64,000 bases of DNA from the NCBI RefSeq assembly GCF_001418345.1, contig NZ_LIPW01000005.1, positions 62,001 through 126,000 on the forward strand, written 5' to 3'. The notes under the pieces were generated by a model. The model searched no databases and was not told where the DNA came from. It saw nothing but the letters and a program-made list of their open reading frames with translations. A program made the position numbers and the translations under genes. Below are positions 1 through 7,837 of the stretch, in pieces. This stretch comes from Pseudidiomarina woesei. Its GTDB lineage: Bacteria; Pseudomonadota; Gammaproteobacteria; Enterobacterales; Alteromonadaceae. Within the stretch, counting starts at the first letter, position 1; every line of letters begins with the position of its first letter.

Positions 1-310
1 GCTTAGCCACCACCCGCAGAAGTTGCCATTGCACACCTGCCGCAGCCCCTAATAAACTCAATATTGCCGCTGCGGGAAATAATGGCAGTGTAAACGCAGC
101 AACAACAAGCGCCCAGTTGCCTCTTTGCAAAATAGCATCTGGGGCGTCTACCAGTACCAATTTAACGGTGCCATAAATGGCTTGTAGCCAAGAACTACCA
201 AATAATAAAAAACCATACACGCCAATACCGAATAGCACGGTAAACGCAACGCACGCATACAGCATGATGCGTAAAGTATTCACGGTTAATACATGTTCTG
301 CCTGAGCCAT
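1..310 (-). CDS. Partial membrane protein (N-terminal 103 residues)
   Basis: The minus strand is open from an ATG at 310 to the window edge with no stop, so the C-terminus is missing. The translation begins MAQAEHVLTV and has two hydrophobic segments, about residues 14-38 and 69-95, separated by a short polar stretch. This suggests an inner-membrane protein. A GAGTGG sequence about 6 bases upstream of the ATG could serve as ribosome binding site. The gene is divergent from the GNAT gene at 420. I do not recognise the family, and no function can be assigned from this fragment. Confidence 0.6.
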   Translation of the reverse strand, partial: MAQAEHVLTVNTLRIMLYACVAFTVLFGIGVYGFLLFGSSWLQAIYGTVKLVLVDAPDAILQRGNWALVVAAFTLPLFPAAAILSLLGAAAGVQWQLLRVVAK

Positions 311-419
311 AAATGCCACTCTGTGATTAAATCGGAATTGCTATTGGTATTCGCTATTGCTTTGTATAGCATAATCACAGGCTCAACAGAATGTTAGCTA
401 TGACTTTTCAGGGCATCCT

Positions 420-1223
420 ATGAATGAACGCAGTCAAACCAAAATTTTAAAATCGATCATGATTACCGGCGTTACTCTGCTCATCGTCGGACATATTGTA
501 TTAGCCACTACTTTTGCCAGTGACGACATAGGTCACCAGGGCTTTATTCTCGGCGCAGCGCTAAGTGCGCTTGGTGTTGTCATGTCATTACCGACTAAAA
601 TTTATCTTACCTTGGTGCTAATGACACACGAAGAAAGTACTAATAAGAACTATCTCCGCTCTGCAGATGCGCAAGCATTGCGCAAAGACTCCGTTGCTCA
701 TATTCGAACAGCTACCGAGGACGATGCAGAGCGCCTTGCTGCTCTTGCCCAACAAACCTTTATTGAGGCTTTTGGTGAAGCCAACAGTACTGAAAACATG
801 AATGCTTATTGTGCAAGCCACTTTAGCCCGACACTGCAATTAGCTGAAATAAATGATCAACAAGGGCTTACTTTAATCGCCACTCATGAGGGACATCTTA
901 TTGGCTTTGTTCAACTGCGCTTTGGTTCTTCTCCAGCCAGTGTTCCAGCTACTAGCCCGGCTGAAATTCAGCGTCTGTACGTCTTAGCGAATTGGCACGG
1001 CCGCGGCGTGGCTCATGACCTCATGCGCACGGCATTGCAGCGTATTGAACAAGCTCATCACGACATGGTTTGGTTAGGTGTTTGGGAGCATAATCCTCGC
1101 GCCATCGCATTTTATAAGAAGTACCAATTTAGCGAAGTGGGTGAGCAGGTGTTTCAGTTGGGGGACGATGCCCAACGCGACGTGATTATGGCTCGTCCGG
1201 TAACAAAACAATCGAAAAAATGA
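420..1223 (+). CDS. Membrane-anchored GNAT-family N-acetyltransferase
   Basis: The protein has 267 residues. Residues 1-68 hold two hydrophobic segments (about 12-31 and 41-68) and look like a free-standing small membrane protein. Residues about 93-260 form a GNAT domain: IRTATEDDAERL at the start, the acetyl-CoA loop NWHGRGVAHD near 191-200, and the C-terminal WEHNPRAIAFYKKYQF at 222-237. GNAT enzymes transfer acetyl from acetyl-CoA to an amine; the substrate here is unknown. The in-frame membrane region is unusual for a stand-alone GNAT, and no convincing internal start precedes the catalytic domain. It may be a true fusion or the result of a lost stop codon. The gene is monocistronic and divergent from the partial gene on its left. 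Confidence 0.75.
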   Translation: MNERSQTKILKSIMITGVTLLIVGHIVLATTFASDDIGHQGFILGAALSALGVVMSLPTKIYLTLVLMTHEESTNKNYLRSADAQALRKDSVAHIRTATEDDAERLAALAQQTFIEAFGEANSTENMNAYCASHFSPTLQLAEINDQQGLTLIATHEGHLIGFVQLRFGSSPASVPATSPAEIQRLYVLANWHGRGVAHDLMRTALQRIEQAHHDMVWLGVWEHNPRAIAFYKKYQFSEVGEQVFQLGDDAQRDVIMARPVTKQSKK

Positions 1224-1284
1224 ATTATGCCAATTTTATGCAGTCATAGGTTTAGTCAGTTGTCTGCGTAAAACCAAGGAACTA

Positions 1285-2184
1285 GTGATGATGTCACCTC
1301 GCTTATTAATAACCAGTTTAATAACCGGAACCGTTTTAGTTGCCTGTAGCCCGGCAACTGAAGACAAAGTCATTATGTACAATTGTGGTACCCAACCGAT
1401 AACCGCAGACTTTTCAGCCAAACAGTTAACGCTGTTAGTCAATGATCAGCAACTGACATTTGTGTCTGAGCCTGCGGCTTCCGGCACTCGATATTTTAAC
1501 CCCGACAACAATGCACAGTTCTGGACTAAAGGCGACGAAGGGCAGTTAATCATCGACAACGACATTTACCCACTTTGCCTAAAGCAGGGCGCATTACCTC
1601 AACAGTTAAGTGCTCGCGGCAATGAGCCTTTTTGGCTGTTGCATCGCAAAGGCCTGAACGCCTCCTTGCGCCGCCCTTCCGGTGATCTCGACTTTACTCA
1701 AGTTTCGGTATCATCAAGCTCAGAAACAGGTCAATGGGACATCGAACTTGATGAAAATTCAAGCTTAACGCTTGAAGCCAAACCTTGTACTGATAGCATG
1801 TCTGGTATGCCATACCCTTATGCAGCAACACTCGTGCACAACAATACTGAACTAAGCGGCTGCGCTGGTGAGCCGCGGCAGCTATTAGCCGGTGGTACAT
1901 GGGAGCTATCCAACACAGGCTTAACTCAAGCACCTACTATTACTTTTATGAACGATGGAAAAGTGAGCGGGTACGCCGGCTGCAATCGCTTTTTCGGAGG
2001 CTACCGATTAACCGGCGAAAGACTAACCCTTGAGCGCATGGCAGCCACTAAAATGATGTGTAGTCCTACAGAAATGACCGTTGAAAATACTTATTTAGAG
2101 CAGTTAGCCACCGTTAATCGTTTTTCGATCGAAAATAATCAACTTATTTTGCATTACGATGGTGGCCAACTGGTGTTTCAATAA
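1285..2184 (+). CDS. META/HslJ-domain lipoprotein with MliC-like N-terminal region
   Basis: The 299-residue protein has a lipoprotein signal with lipobox LVAC and acylated Cys21. Three regions can be seen. About 30-100 (MYNCGTQPITADFS to YPLCLK) resembles the MliC lysozyme-inhibitor/membrane-bound beta-barrel fold. About 108-198 (ARGNEPFWLL to SGCAGEP) resembles the COG3650-type domain. About 205-299 is a META/HslJ domain with the hallmark GCNRFFGGY at 222-230. META proteins are envelope proteins linked in other bacteria to heat-shock and novobiocin resistance, so an envelope-stress role is inferred. Start codons are ambiguous within ATGATGTCA; the longest is used. The gene is convergent with the dUTPase gene and abuts it exactly. 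Confidence 0.8.
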   Translation: MMMSPRLLITSLITGTVLVACSPATEDKVIMYNCGTQPITADFSAKQLTLLVNDQQLTFVSEPAASGTRYFNPDNNAQFWTKGDEGQLIIDNDIYPLCLKQGALPQQLSARGNEPFWLLHRKGLNASLRRPSGDLDFTQVSVSSSSETGQWDIELDENSSLTLEAKPCTDSMSGMPYPYAATLVHNNTELSGCAGEPRQLLAGGTWELSNTGLTQAPTITFMNDGKVSGYAGCNRFFGGYRLTGERLTLERMAATKMMCSPTEMTVENTYLEQLATVNRFSIENNQLILHYDGGQLVFQ

Positions 2185-2886
2185 CTAGGCCGTAGTGACG
2201 TCAATGTGCTCATCATAATGAGTTAGCAGCAAAGCCTGTGCATAGGCCAATGGCTGCTCTGCGGCGATAACTTTAGACTCATGCTCGCTTAACAGCGCCA
2301 TCATAACTTCATTGTCTTCGCGACCTTGCCACATTTTAATGTAGGTGCCCTGTTTATAGCCGCGTTGCTGGCGCAAATTATTCAGTGCATTTTTACCAAC
2401 GTACGTTAAATAAACCGTATTTGCGTCACCGTAGGCGTCAACTAGGGCTGCCATTAATTTATTGAAAAACACAGCGCCACATTGCAATGGCTTCGCTGGT
2501 GTTCCATCTTGCGCTAACGCAGCAACTAATTCTTTTCCGTCGGTGATAGTCTGATTCGCCGCAGCCCCATTAAAAATCAATTGTGCAACCGCGTCTGCAG
2601 GAGCTTGGTGTTGTTCAACGTAAGCATTTTCAATAGCGTCAGAAATAGCAAAGTGCAGAATATCAATTAACTCCATGTTGGCCTGCGCCCAATCTGCAGT
2701 CTGCTTTTTCCACCATTTGTATGCGGTATGTTCAAAGTACTCGCCAAGCTCAACTAGAATTGCTTTGATATCATCTCGTTTTACTTGCGGATTTTCTGGG
2801 TACGATGGGTCAATGACTTGGTTAAATGCAATTTGCATATCAACTAGTTGACGGGCTTGTTCTGGAGTCATAGGTTTCTCACACAC
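2185..2886 (-). CDS. Dimeric-type dUTPase / all-alpha NTP pyrophosphatase
   Basis: This 233-residue protein is all-helical in character. It carries the metal-binding pattern of the all-alpha NTP pyrophosphatase superfamily: ELGE at 46-49 followed by ELIDILHF with E72, D75 and H78, and a WW-rich segment (YKWWKK) between them. Enzymes with this pattern hydrolyse dUTP (and dUDP) to dUMP plus pyrophosphate, keeping uracil out of DNA and supplying dTMP synthesis. The C-terminal half has the conserved-looking YVGKNALNNLRQQRGYK segment. It is a single gene; its 3' end abuts the META lipoprotein gene. The exact nucleotide specificity is inferred. Confidence 0.75.
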   Translation of the reverse strand: MCEKPMTPEQARQLVDMQIAFNQVIDPSYPENPQVKRDDIKAILVELGEYFEHTAYKWWKKQTADWAQANMELIDILHFAISDAIENAYVEQHQAPADAVAQLIFNGAAANQTITDGKELVAALAQDGTPAKPLQCGAVFFNKLMAALVDAYGDANTVYLTYVGKNALNNLRQQRGYKQGTYIKMWQGREDNEVMMALLSEHESKVIAAEQPLAYAQALLLTHYDEHIDVTTA

Positions 2887-2920
2887 TAAGAAATATTAAT
2901 AAATTGCAGGTTACCATTAA

Positions 2921-2949
2921 AAAAGCGCGCTTTGAATGAGCGCGCTTTT
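2921..2949 (-). terminator. Rho-independent terminator of the four-lipoprotein operon
   Basis: A perfect 10-bp stem AAAAGCGCGC / GCGCGCTTTT has a 9-base loop. Read on the minus strand it is followed by a T-rich run. It lies 26 bases after the stop of the GNA1162-like gene and before the dUTPase gene. Confidence 0.8.
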
Positions 2950-2974
2950 AAATTTATAACCAAAATATATACTT

Positions 2975-3664
2975 TTAGTTGGCAGCTGGGTTCACCGATT
3001 GCTCTGCGACTTTTTTGTAGTATTCACCATAAATTGGACTATACGGCCCTGGCGGCAACCCAGTTTGCGGCCCACTGAACACTTGGCCATTGGCCATTCG
3101 CGTTAACGGCAGGTAATTTGGCGCTGCACGCTCAATAGCTGCGGTTATTGCCATAGCAACAAGATCTGCCAGCGGGTTTCCGGTGCTATTTTGTTGTTGC
3201 GGTGAATATGCGAGCTCTTTACGGGCTTGCCACAACAACTGCCCAGAGTTATCGACTATCTTGTACTCAAAATCAACTTTGGTCGTGGTGGCTAGCAAGA
3301 TGTATTCTGAGGTCCACTCATGAATGGTGACATATAAGATAGCGTCAGCACCAAATAATGAGGCAAGACTTTCCGGCGGCGCCGCGTGTACTTCCGCAGG
3401 CTCATAATAGCCTTCACCTTCTAGCAGCACTTTTACTGTGTTTACCGGAAATGTGTAATAGCCCTTTTCAGCTAAAGAAAACGGTAATGTCGCAAGTACT
3501 GAGGTAGGTGCCATGACGTCAATTGTTTCGTTTTTAACTGGCGCTATTAATAATGAACGCAATTGCCGATCATGTAGCGGTTCAAGGTAGCTTAAATCCT
3601 GTTTGGCAACACAGCCGGTTAGTGCAAACATCACAAACAAGCTTGAGCAAATAAGTTTTTTCAT
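2975..3664 (-). CDS. GNA1162/DUF799-family lipoprotein
   Basis: The ATG at 3664 gives 229 residues beginning MKKLICSSLFVMFALTGC, a lipoprotein signal with lipobox LTGC. Upstream in-frame codons add a tail without signal character that lies inside the previous gene, so they were rejected. The body resembles the DUF799/GNA1162 family (for example PFSLAEKGYYTFPVN and FGADAILYVTIHEW), lipoproteins with a fold related to TolB/CsgG-type oligomeric proteins. It is the last gene of a four-gene operon and overlaps the DUF4810 gene by 4 bases (ATGA), which indicates translational coupling. It is probably part of an outer-membrane lipoprotein complex with the CsgG homologue; the biochemical role is unknown. 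Confidence 0.8.
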   Translation of the reverse strand: MKKLICSSLFVMFALTGCVAKQDLSYLEPLHDRQLRSLLIAPVKNETIDVMAPTSVLATLPFSLAEKGYYTFPVNTVKVLLEGEGYYEPAEVHAAPPESLASLFGADAILYVTIHEWTSEYILLATTTKVDFEYKIVDNSGQLLWQARKELAYSPQQQNSTGNPLADLVAMAITAAIERAAPNYLPLTRMANGQVFSGPQTGLPPGPYSPIYGEYYKKVAEQSVNPAAN

Positions 3665-4035
3665 GGCGTTTGCTCCTGTACAGTTTGCTCTCGGGCTTTT
3701 AAGTTTTGAATCAACATGGTCATTAACGGTTCGCTTTCTGGCCATAAACTGCGCTCAAGCTCGTAAAAGCGCACCGCTGCGGTGGCATCGCCCTTTTCAA
3801 GCATGAAGGTTCCCGCTTCAGCAAACAGACCAGGGGCTACTTTTTTCTTTGATTTGTTTTGGCTTTTTTCTAAAAAAGCAATGTACGAGGCTAGCATTTC
3901 TTCTTTCACTTCGGGCTCATGAAAGTGCGCGAACAATGTGTCCTCGTAATTTCCCCACTGGTATAAATTATTATTCGTAGCGCAACCAGCTAACAGCAAT
4001 GCTGCGATCACGCAGCCTATTAACTTCAATTTCAT
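3661..4035 (-). CDS. DUF4810 lipoprotein
   Basis: The protein has 124 residues from the ATG at 4035; a GTG one codon earlier is also possible. The signal MKLKLIGCVIAALLLAGC contains lipobox LAGC. The mature part NNLYQWGNYEDTLF, the lysine-rich helix (KSQNKSKKKVAPGLFAEAG) and a TPR-like C-terminus (GDATAAVRFYELERSLWPES) match DUF4810. These proteins are typically encoded between a CsgG-like and a DUF799 lipoprotein. The start overlaps the stop of the upstream gene (TGATG) and the end overlaps the next start, so it is tightly coupled. It is probably a small structural or adaptor lipoprotein of the complex. Confidence 0.8.
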   Translation of the reverse strand: MKLKLIGCVIAALLLAGCATNNNLYQWGNYEDTLFAHFHEPEVKEEMLASYIAFLEKSQNKSKKKVAPGLFAEAGTFMLEKGDATAAVRFYELERSLWPESEPLMTMLIQNLKAREQTVQEQTP

Positions 4036-4358
4036 CACGGGTTAATCTCCAACGTGCGATGGGTTTGTTCACTAAAATAGTGCTTTTCTGAATAAATGAC
4101 TGAAGTACCACGACGAATTTCAATGCGGTGTTCACCGCTGATTAACTCAACTGATTTGTTTGGGTATTGATACTGTTCAAGCGGACCATAAGAAACACCA
4201 TCCACCCACAAACTTAATCCCGTACTGTCAGCTACATTAAAATTTACTGTTGGCGCGTCATTCACAACTGTGGTCATTTTTGTTGGGTGCTTCGCACAGC
4301 CAGTAAGGCTAACCACCGTAACCAACACCGCTGCCATGATTAAAATGTTGTGTTTCAT
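4035..4358 (-). CDS. Small lipoprotein of CsgG-like operon
   Basis: This 107-residue protein has a lipoprotein signal (MKHNILIMAAVLVTVVSLTGC). The mature domain is beta-rich, with SLWVDGVSYGPLEQY, a SGEHRIEIRRG segment and a YFSEQTH stretch. That pattern suggests a small beta-sandwich similar to PEGA-like domains (short repeats with a GEHxIEIxR motif). It overlaps the csgG-like gene at its start and the DUF4810 gene at its end, so it is the second gene of the operon. I do not recognise a named family with confidence; a structural role in the same envelope complex is inferred from context. Confidence 0.75.
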   Translation of the reverse strand: MKHNILIMAAVLVTVVSLTGCAKHPTKMTTVVNDAPTVNFNVADSTGLSLWVDGVSYGPLEQYQYPNKSVELISGEHRIEIRRGTSVIYSEKHYFSEQTHRTLEINP

Positions 4359-5329
4359 GGTTTCAACTCCTGTACTTCTAGGGTTTCAACAGCGTGCCCT
4401 GCAATACTACCGGAAGTAATGGTACCTACGGCACCTTGGTCAAGCTCTGAGCTACCGAACAACGAGGTTATTTTCAGCTCAGCCACTTTTTCGCCGGGCA
4501 AGCTAATATATGACCCGGTGGTTTTAGACTTAATACGTTTGCCTTTAGTCATGACTGCAAAGGTCATGCCGGCCTTCACCCCTTGGGCTTCACCGCCGCT
4601 AATGAAAACCTGGCCTTCTTCAACGGCTAAAATGTCTGCCGACCATGGCTTTTGTAACAACATAGCGGTCATTTTTTCAACTGCGGCATTTACCGCCGCG
4701 CCAATAGCTTGGTCGTTTAAGCTACCGTCATAGCCCGCCACCGAGCCAAACCCCATGGTGCGCGATTGTTCAAGCGATGAACTACCAGTACCAGAAACCG
4801 AGGCGATAATCTGGCCCGTTTTGGTATCAACTAGGCGTAAATCAACGGTTGCTGTTGCTTCTTGCTTGGCGCTAGTTGAAAAGAACCCACGCTCACCGAC
4901 ATTAGAGCGGCCAAATTCAGTTAATGAACCGACAACCAATGTGTCAACGCCAACTATTTCGGCGCTTTGTGCCGTCAAATTTTGCTCGGCTTGCAAGGCG
5001 GCAATATCAGGGCGTTCAAAAATCTGGAATTTGTTCGTATTAGCAATAGCCTGGGTGAACATGTCGGATATTTTTTGATCATCTCGACCCTGCGTTGCTT
5101 CGCGTAACAAGCTTCGCCCATAGTTTGTTTCATTACTTAAGCGGCCCACTGCAATTTTGCGTTTAAGCGCTAACTCAATTGGCTGTTCAGCAATAGCTTG
5201 CTGCTGAGCTTCCAATTGTTGCTGCTTATTAACCGGTGGCTTACTTACTTGAGGTTGGGGAGACTGGCTGGCACAACCGGCCATAACCAATGCTGACGCG
5301 ATTGCGCTTATTATGAATTGTACTTTCAT
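4355..5329 (-). CDS. CsgG/HfaB-family outer-membrane lipoprotein
   Basis: The protein has 324 residues with signal and lipobox VMAGC. After a Gln-rich linker (about 25-50) comes the CsgG domain: KRKIAVGRLSNETNYGRSLL, FQIFERPDIAALQAEQN, VVGSLTEFGRS, then a TATVDLRLVDTKTGQII strand and an AAVNAAVEKM helix. The last 80 residues form an extra domain (ILAVEEGQVFISGGEAQGVKAGMTF) like those of other large CsgG relatives. CsgG forms a ring-shaped secretion pore for curli; members outside curli operons have unknown substrates. No curlin or CsgE/F gene is visible here. It is the first gene of the four-lipoprotein operon. Confidence 0.85.
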   Translation of the reverse strand: MKVQFIISAIASALVMAGCASQSPQPQVSKPPVNKQQQLEAQQQAIAEQPIELALKRKIAVGRLSNETNYGRSLLREATQGRDDQKISDMFTQAIANTNKFQIFERPDIAALQAEQNLTAQSAEIVGVDTLVVGSLTEFGRSNVGERGFFSTSAKQEATATVDLRLVDTKTGQIIASVSGTGSSSLEQSRTMGFGSVAGYDGSLNDQAIGAAVNAAVEKMTAMLLQKPWSADILAVEEGQVFISGGEAQGVKAGMTFAVMTKGKRIKSKTTGSYISLPGEKVAELKITSLFGSSELDQGAVGTITSGSIAGHAVETLEVQELKP

Positions 5330-5358
5330 CGAATTTATCCTTGTTAAGATCCGACAAA

Positions 5359-5385
5359 AGTATAACTATTTTAACTTTTTTTCAA
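5359..5385 (-). promoter_or_regulatory. Possible sigma70 promoter of the CsgG-like operon
   Basis: On the minus strand TTGAAA (5385-5380) and TATACT (5364-5359) stand 15 bases apart, about 30 bases upstream of the csgG-like ATG. The spacer is shorter than the 17-base optimum, so confidence is low. Confidence 0.35.
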
Positions 5386-5392
5386 TGGGTTG

Positions 5393-5420
5393 AAACGTAA
5401 ATTCAAATAGTTTTACGTTT
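5393..5420. repeat. Inverted repeat AAACGTAAA / TTTACGTTT
   Basis: Two perfect 9-bp arms are separated by 10 bases. They lie between the 3' end of the phosphopantetheinyl transferase gene and the promoter region of the CsgG-like operon. The stem is AT-rich and not followed by a U-run, so an operator is as likely as a weak terminator. Confidence 0.4.
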
Positions 5421-6018
5421 AAAAAATAGCTTTGTTTAGGGTTATTTTATTGCATTTTGCGCTGTAGCAACAAAACATAAACTGTTGCTCACACTGGTGA
5501 ACAGCCTGCTGGCCATAATTAGCCACTGGTCGTTTGAGTGTATTGAGGAGCAAACCTTGTTCGGCTTTGGTGACTGCTTCAGCTAGGGTCCAGCGCTGAT
5601 AAAATTGCGACCAGTTTTCAGCATTCACATCGGCAAAAAAACCATGCTGATATTGGCTCACTAAATCGGCCAAGCGTTTTCTTGGTTTTATCAGCTCAAC
5701 GTCTACGCCCACCACAAATTCTGGACTCGCCGCGACTAACACAGCACCTTTGGTATGGCTTATAGAACACTGCCAAACGTTTCCGCCTACAGTTAAAAGC
5801 GGTGCACCGTTTTCTTGACGAGTAATTGACACTGCGCCAGCGGCGCAATGCCAGGTTTCGCAAACCAACCGCCGCAATAAGCCACGGCCAGCAAGATATT
5901 GTTGCTGGCGTGGTAATTGCCGGTAAATTTGCGCCGCTTCACGTTCGGCTTGTGTTACCCACGCCTCAAGTGCGGGTAACAAGGTGTCAAAGTCTGTCGA
6001 GTAAGCGGTCGCAATCAT
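5419..6018 (-). CDS. Sfp-type 4'-phosphopantetheinyl transferase
   Basis: This 199-residue protein has the family motifs in order: GRGLLR at 44-49, ENGAP at 69-73, SISHTKG at 85-91, the magnesium-binding GVDVE at 104-108, and WTLAEAVTKAEQG at 143-155. The enzyme moves the phosphopantetheine arm of CoA onto a serine of a carrier protein (fatty-acid, polyketide or non-ribosomal peptide systems). The usual KEA lysine is Ala here (LAEAVTK); the Glu and the second Lys remain. No carrier-protein synthase lies nearby, so the partner may be the fatty-acid carrier protein. It stands alone between the peroxiredoxin gene and the CsgG-like operon. Confidence 0.85.
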   Translation of the reverse strand: MIATAYSTDFDTLLPALEAWVTQAEREAAQIYRQLPRQQQYLAGRGLLRRLVCETWHCAAGAVSITRQENGAPLLTVGGNVWQCSISHTKGAVLVAASPEFVVGVDVELIKPRKRLADLVSQYQHGFFADVNAENWSQFYQRWTLAEAVTKAEQGLLLNTLKRPVANYGQQAVHQCEQQFMFCCYSAKCNKITLNKAIF

Positions 6019-6032
6019 TCATGGTTAGCTGG

Positions 6033-6665
6033 TTATTTGTTTACGCTAGTGTAACGCAAATATGGTTTAACCGTCTTGAACCCTTGTGGGAATTTTTTCT
6101 CAGCGTCTTCCATCGACACACTCGGTGGAATAATCACGTCGCCACCTACTTGCCAGTCTGCTGGGCAAGCCACGCCGTATTGGTCACCGGTTTGCAAGGC
6201 GTCAATCACGCGCAAAATTTCGGTGAAGTTGCGACCAACTGCCATTGGGTAAGTCATGGTTAAACGAATTTTATGGTTCGGGTCGATAATAAATACCGAA
6301 CGCACCGCTGCGGTTTCGCTTTCACCTGGGTGAATCATGCCATACAACCCTGCTACCTTTTTGTCTTTGTCAGCTACAATTGGAAAGCCGACGTTGGTGT
6401 TCTGGGTTTCGTTAATATCGTTGATCCAGCCGTTGTGCTCTTCGACCGTGTCGGTCGACAGGCCAAGTGACTTCACATTGCGCTTCGCAAACTCATCGCT
6501 CAGTTGTGCTGTGCGCCCCATTTCGGTGGTACATACCGGGGTATAGTCTGCTGGGTGGCTGAAGAAAAAAACCCAAGAGCCTTTTGACCATTCATGAAAG
6601 TCAATTTCGCCTTTGGTGGTTTCAATTTTAAAATTTGGTGCGATATCGCCAATACGTAATCCCAT
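6033..6665 (-). CDS. 1-Cys (Prx6-type) peroxiredoxin
   Basis: The start at 6665 is chosen because AAGGAG lies 7 bases upstream; the ATG 15 bases earlier overlaps this site. The 210-residue protein has the peroxidatic signature PADYTPVCTTE with Cys45. It also has the longer C-terminal region of Prx6-type enzymes (VACPADWQVGGDVIIPP). It reduces hydrogen peroxide and organic peroxides in the cytoplasm. A second Cys in VACPADW is not the usual resolving cysteine of 2-Cys enzymes. The gene appears monocistronic, with a roughly 190-base leader containing AGCTTA-N4-TAAGCT at 6731-6746. Confidence 0.9.
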   Translation of the reverse strand: MGLRIGDIAPNFKIETTKGEIDFHEWSKGSWVFFFSHPADYTPVCTTEMGRTAQLSDEFAKRNVKSLGLSTDTVEEHNGWINDINETQNTNVGFPIVADKDKKVAGLYGMIHPGESETAAVRSVFIIDPNHKIRLTMTYPMAVGRNFTEILRVIDALQTGDQYGVACPADWQVGGDVIIPPSVSMEDAEKKFPQGFKTVKPYLRYTSVNK

Positions 6666-6855
6666 CACATACTCCTTCATAGGTGTTTGATATTCGATGA
6701 TTCGTGAAGCAGTTTTCGCCTACGATCATGAGCTTAAATATAAGCTTGCTCAAGATTAATTCGCTCTATGTTATTCCTTTCGCCTTAAGCCTCTGCACTT
6801 ATATTATAGGACTAAACTTGCCAGGTTCAGTTCCATACTTATGCCCTTGCGGCGC

Positions 6856-7797
6856 TTAGTTAGCTAATATTGTAAGCCACCCCAGCGACAACAGCGCAAT
6901 TAATACCCACAACACTACAGCAAGCAGCAGCGGCCTTGGCCCCGCCGCGCGCAAACGGCTAACGGTAATGCTAGCGCCAACCAAATACAAACTTAGTACG
7001 AGTAGCTTTTTACCCGCTGAAAAAGCTGCGTTATACAGCTCGCCAAACTGAGGCAAAAACGTGGCAATAATCATGGCGACAATATAACCACCAATAAACC
7101 AAGGCACGGTTAGTTTGGTTTTGGTGCTGTCGCCAGAAAAGCGCTGATATACCAGTGCTGAAAGCAAAGCGAGCGGAATAATCCACAAGGCGCGTGCAAG
7201 TTTTAAGGTCGTTGCCGTTTGCAAAGCTTCGTCGCTATAGGCCTGTGCAGCGCCCACGACCGATGATGTGTCATGAATAGCAATAGCTGCCCAAGCACCA
7301 AATAGTTCGTCACTTAACCCCAAGGCGCGACCAATAACAGGGAACACTAATAAAGCAATGGCATTTAAGGTAAAAACGCTAGCCAATGCGAGAGCCATTT
7401 GGTCACTTCGAGCACGAATAGCCGGCCCTACGGCAGCAATAGCGCTACCGCCACAAATTGCGGTGCCCGAGCCAATTAAATGACTCGTCGGTGTGTCAAC
7501 CTTGAAAGCCTTGCCCAGGAGCAATGCCGCGATTAGGGTAACCGCGATACTCACTACCATAAGGCCCAAATAGTTGCCTGTGACTTGCCAGGCAACATCA
7601 AGCTGCACACCAAACCCTAGTGCTACAATGGCTACAGCGAGCAGTTTTTTTGTCCAGGCATTGGTGTTTACCGCGGCGGGCACCCATTTAAAACTAGCCA
7701 TTAAAAAACCGAGCACCAGCGCTATAGGCGCACTCACCCAAGGTGTCAGCGCTGCTAGCGCACCTAGCCAAAAGATTGCAGAAGTAAAATGACTCAC
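6856..7797 (-). CDS. YeiH/UPF0324-family membrane transporter (putative sulfate/sulfite exporter)
   Basis: This is a 313-residue, strongly hydrophobic protein with about ten membrane segments. It carries the family-typical GSGTAICGGSAIAAVGPAI around 108-126 and AIAIHDTSSVVGAA near 170. The start is GTG with AAGGAA 6 bases upstream. Family members are annotated as putative sulfate exporters on weak evidence. Here the gene follows the persulfide-dioxygenase-like gene by 40 bases, so export of sulfite or another oxidised sulfur product is a reasonable inference. It is the last gene of the five-gene cassette that starts at 10856. Confidence 0.85.
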   Translation of the reverse strand: MSHFTSAIFWLGALAALTPWVSAPIALVLGFLMASFKWVPAAVNTNAWTKKLLAVAIVALGFGVQLDVAWQVTGNYLGLMVVSIAVTLIAALLLGKAFKVDTPTSHLIGSGTAICGGSAIAAVGPAIRARSDQMALALASVFTLNAIALLVFPVIGRALGLSDELFGAWAAIAIHDTSSVVGAAQAYSDEALQTATTLKLARALWIIPLALLSALVYQRFSGDSTKTKLTVPWFIGGYIVAMIIATFLPQFGELYNAAFSAGKKLLVLSLYLVGASITVSRLRAAGPRPLLLAVVLWVLIALLSLGWLTILAN

Positions 7798-7837
7798 CAG
7801 ATTCCTTAATTGCGCTGATTAATAGGTCGCTCACCAA

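Noticed and set aside
4350..4733. 127-residue plus-strand frame
   Set aside because: It is antisense to the CsgG-like gene, whose motifs and signal peptide are clear.
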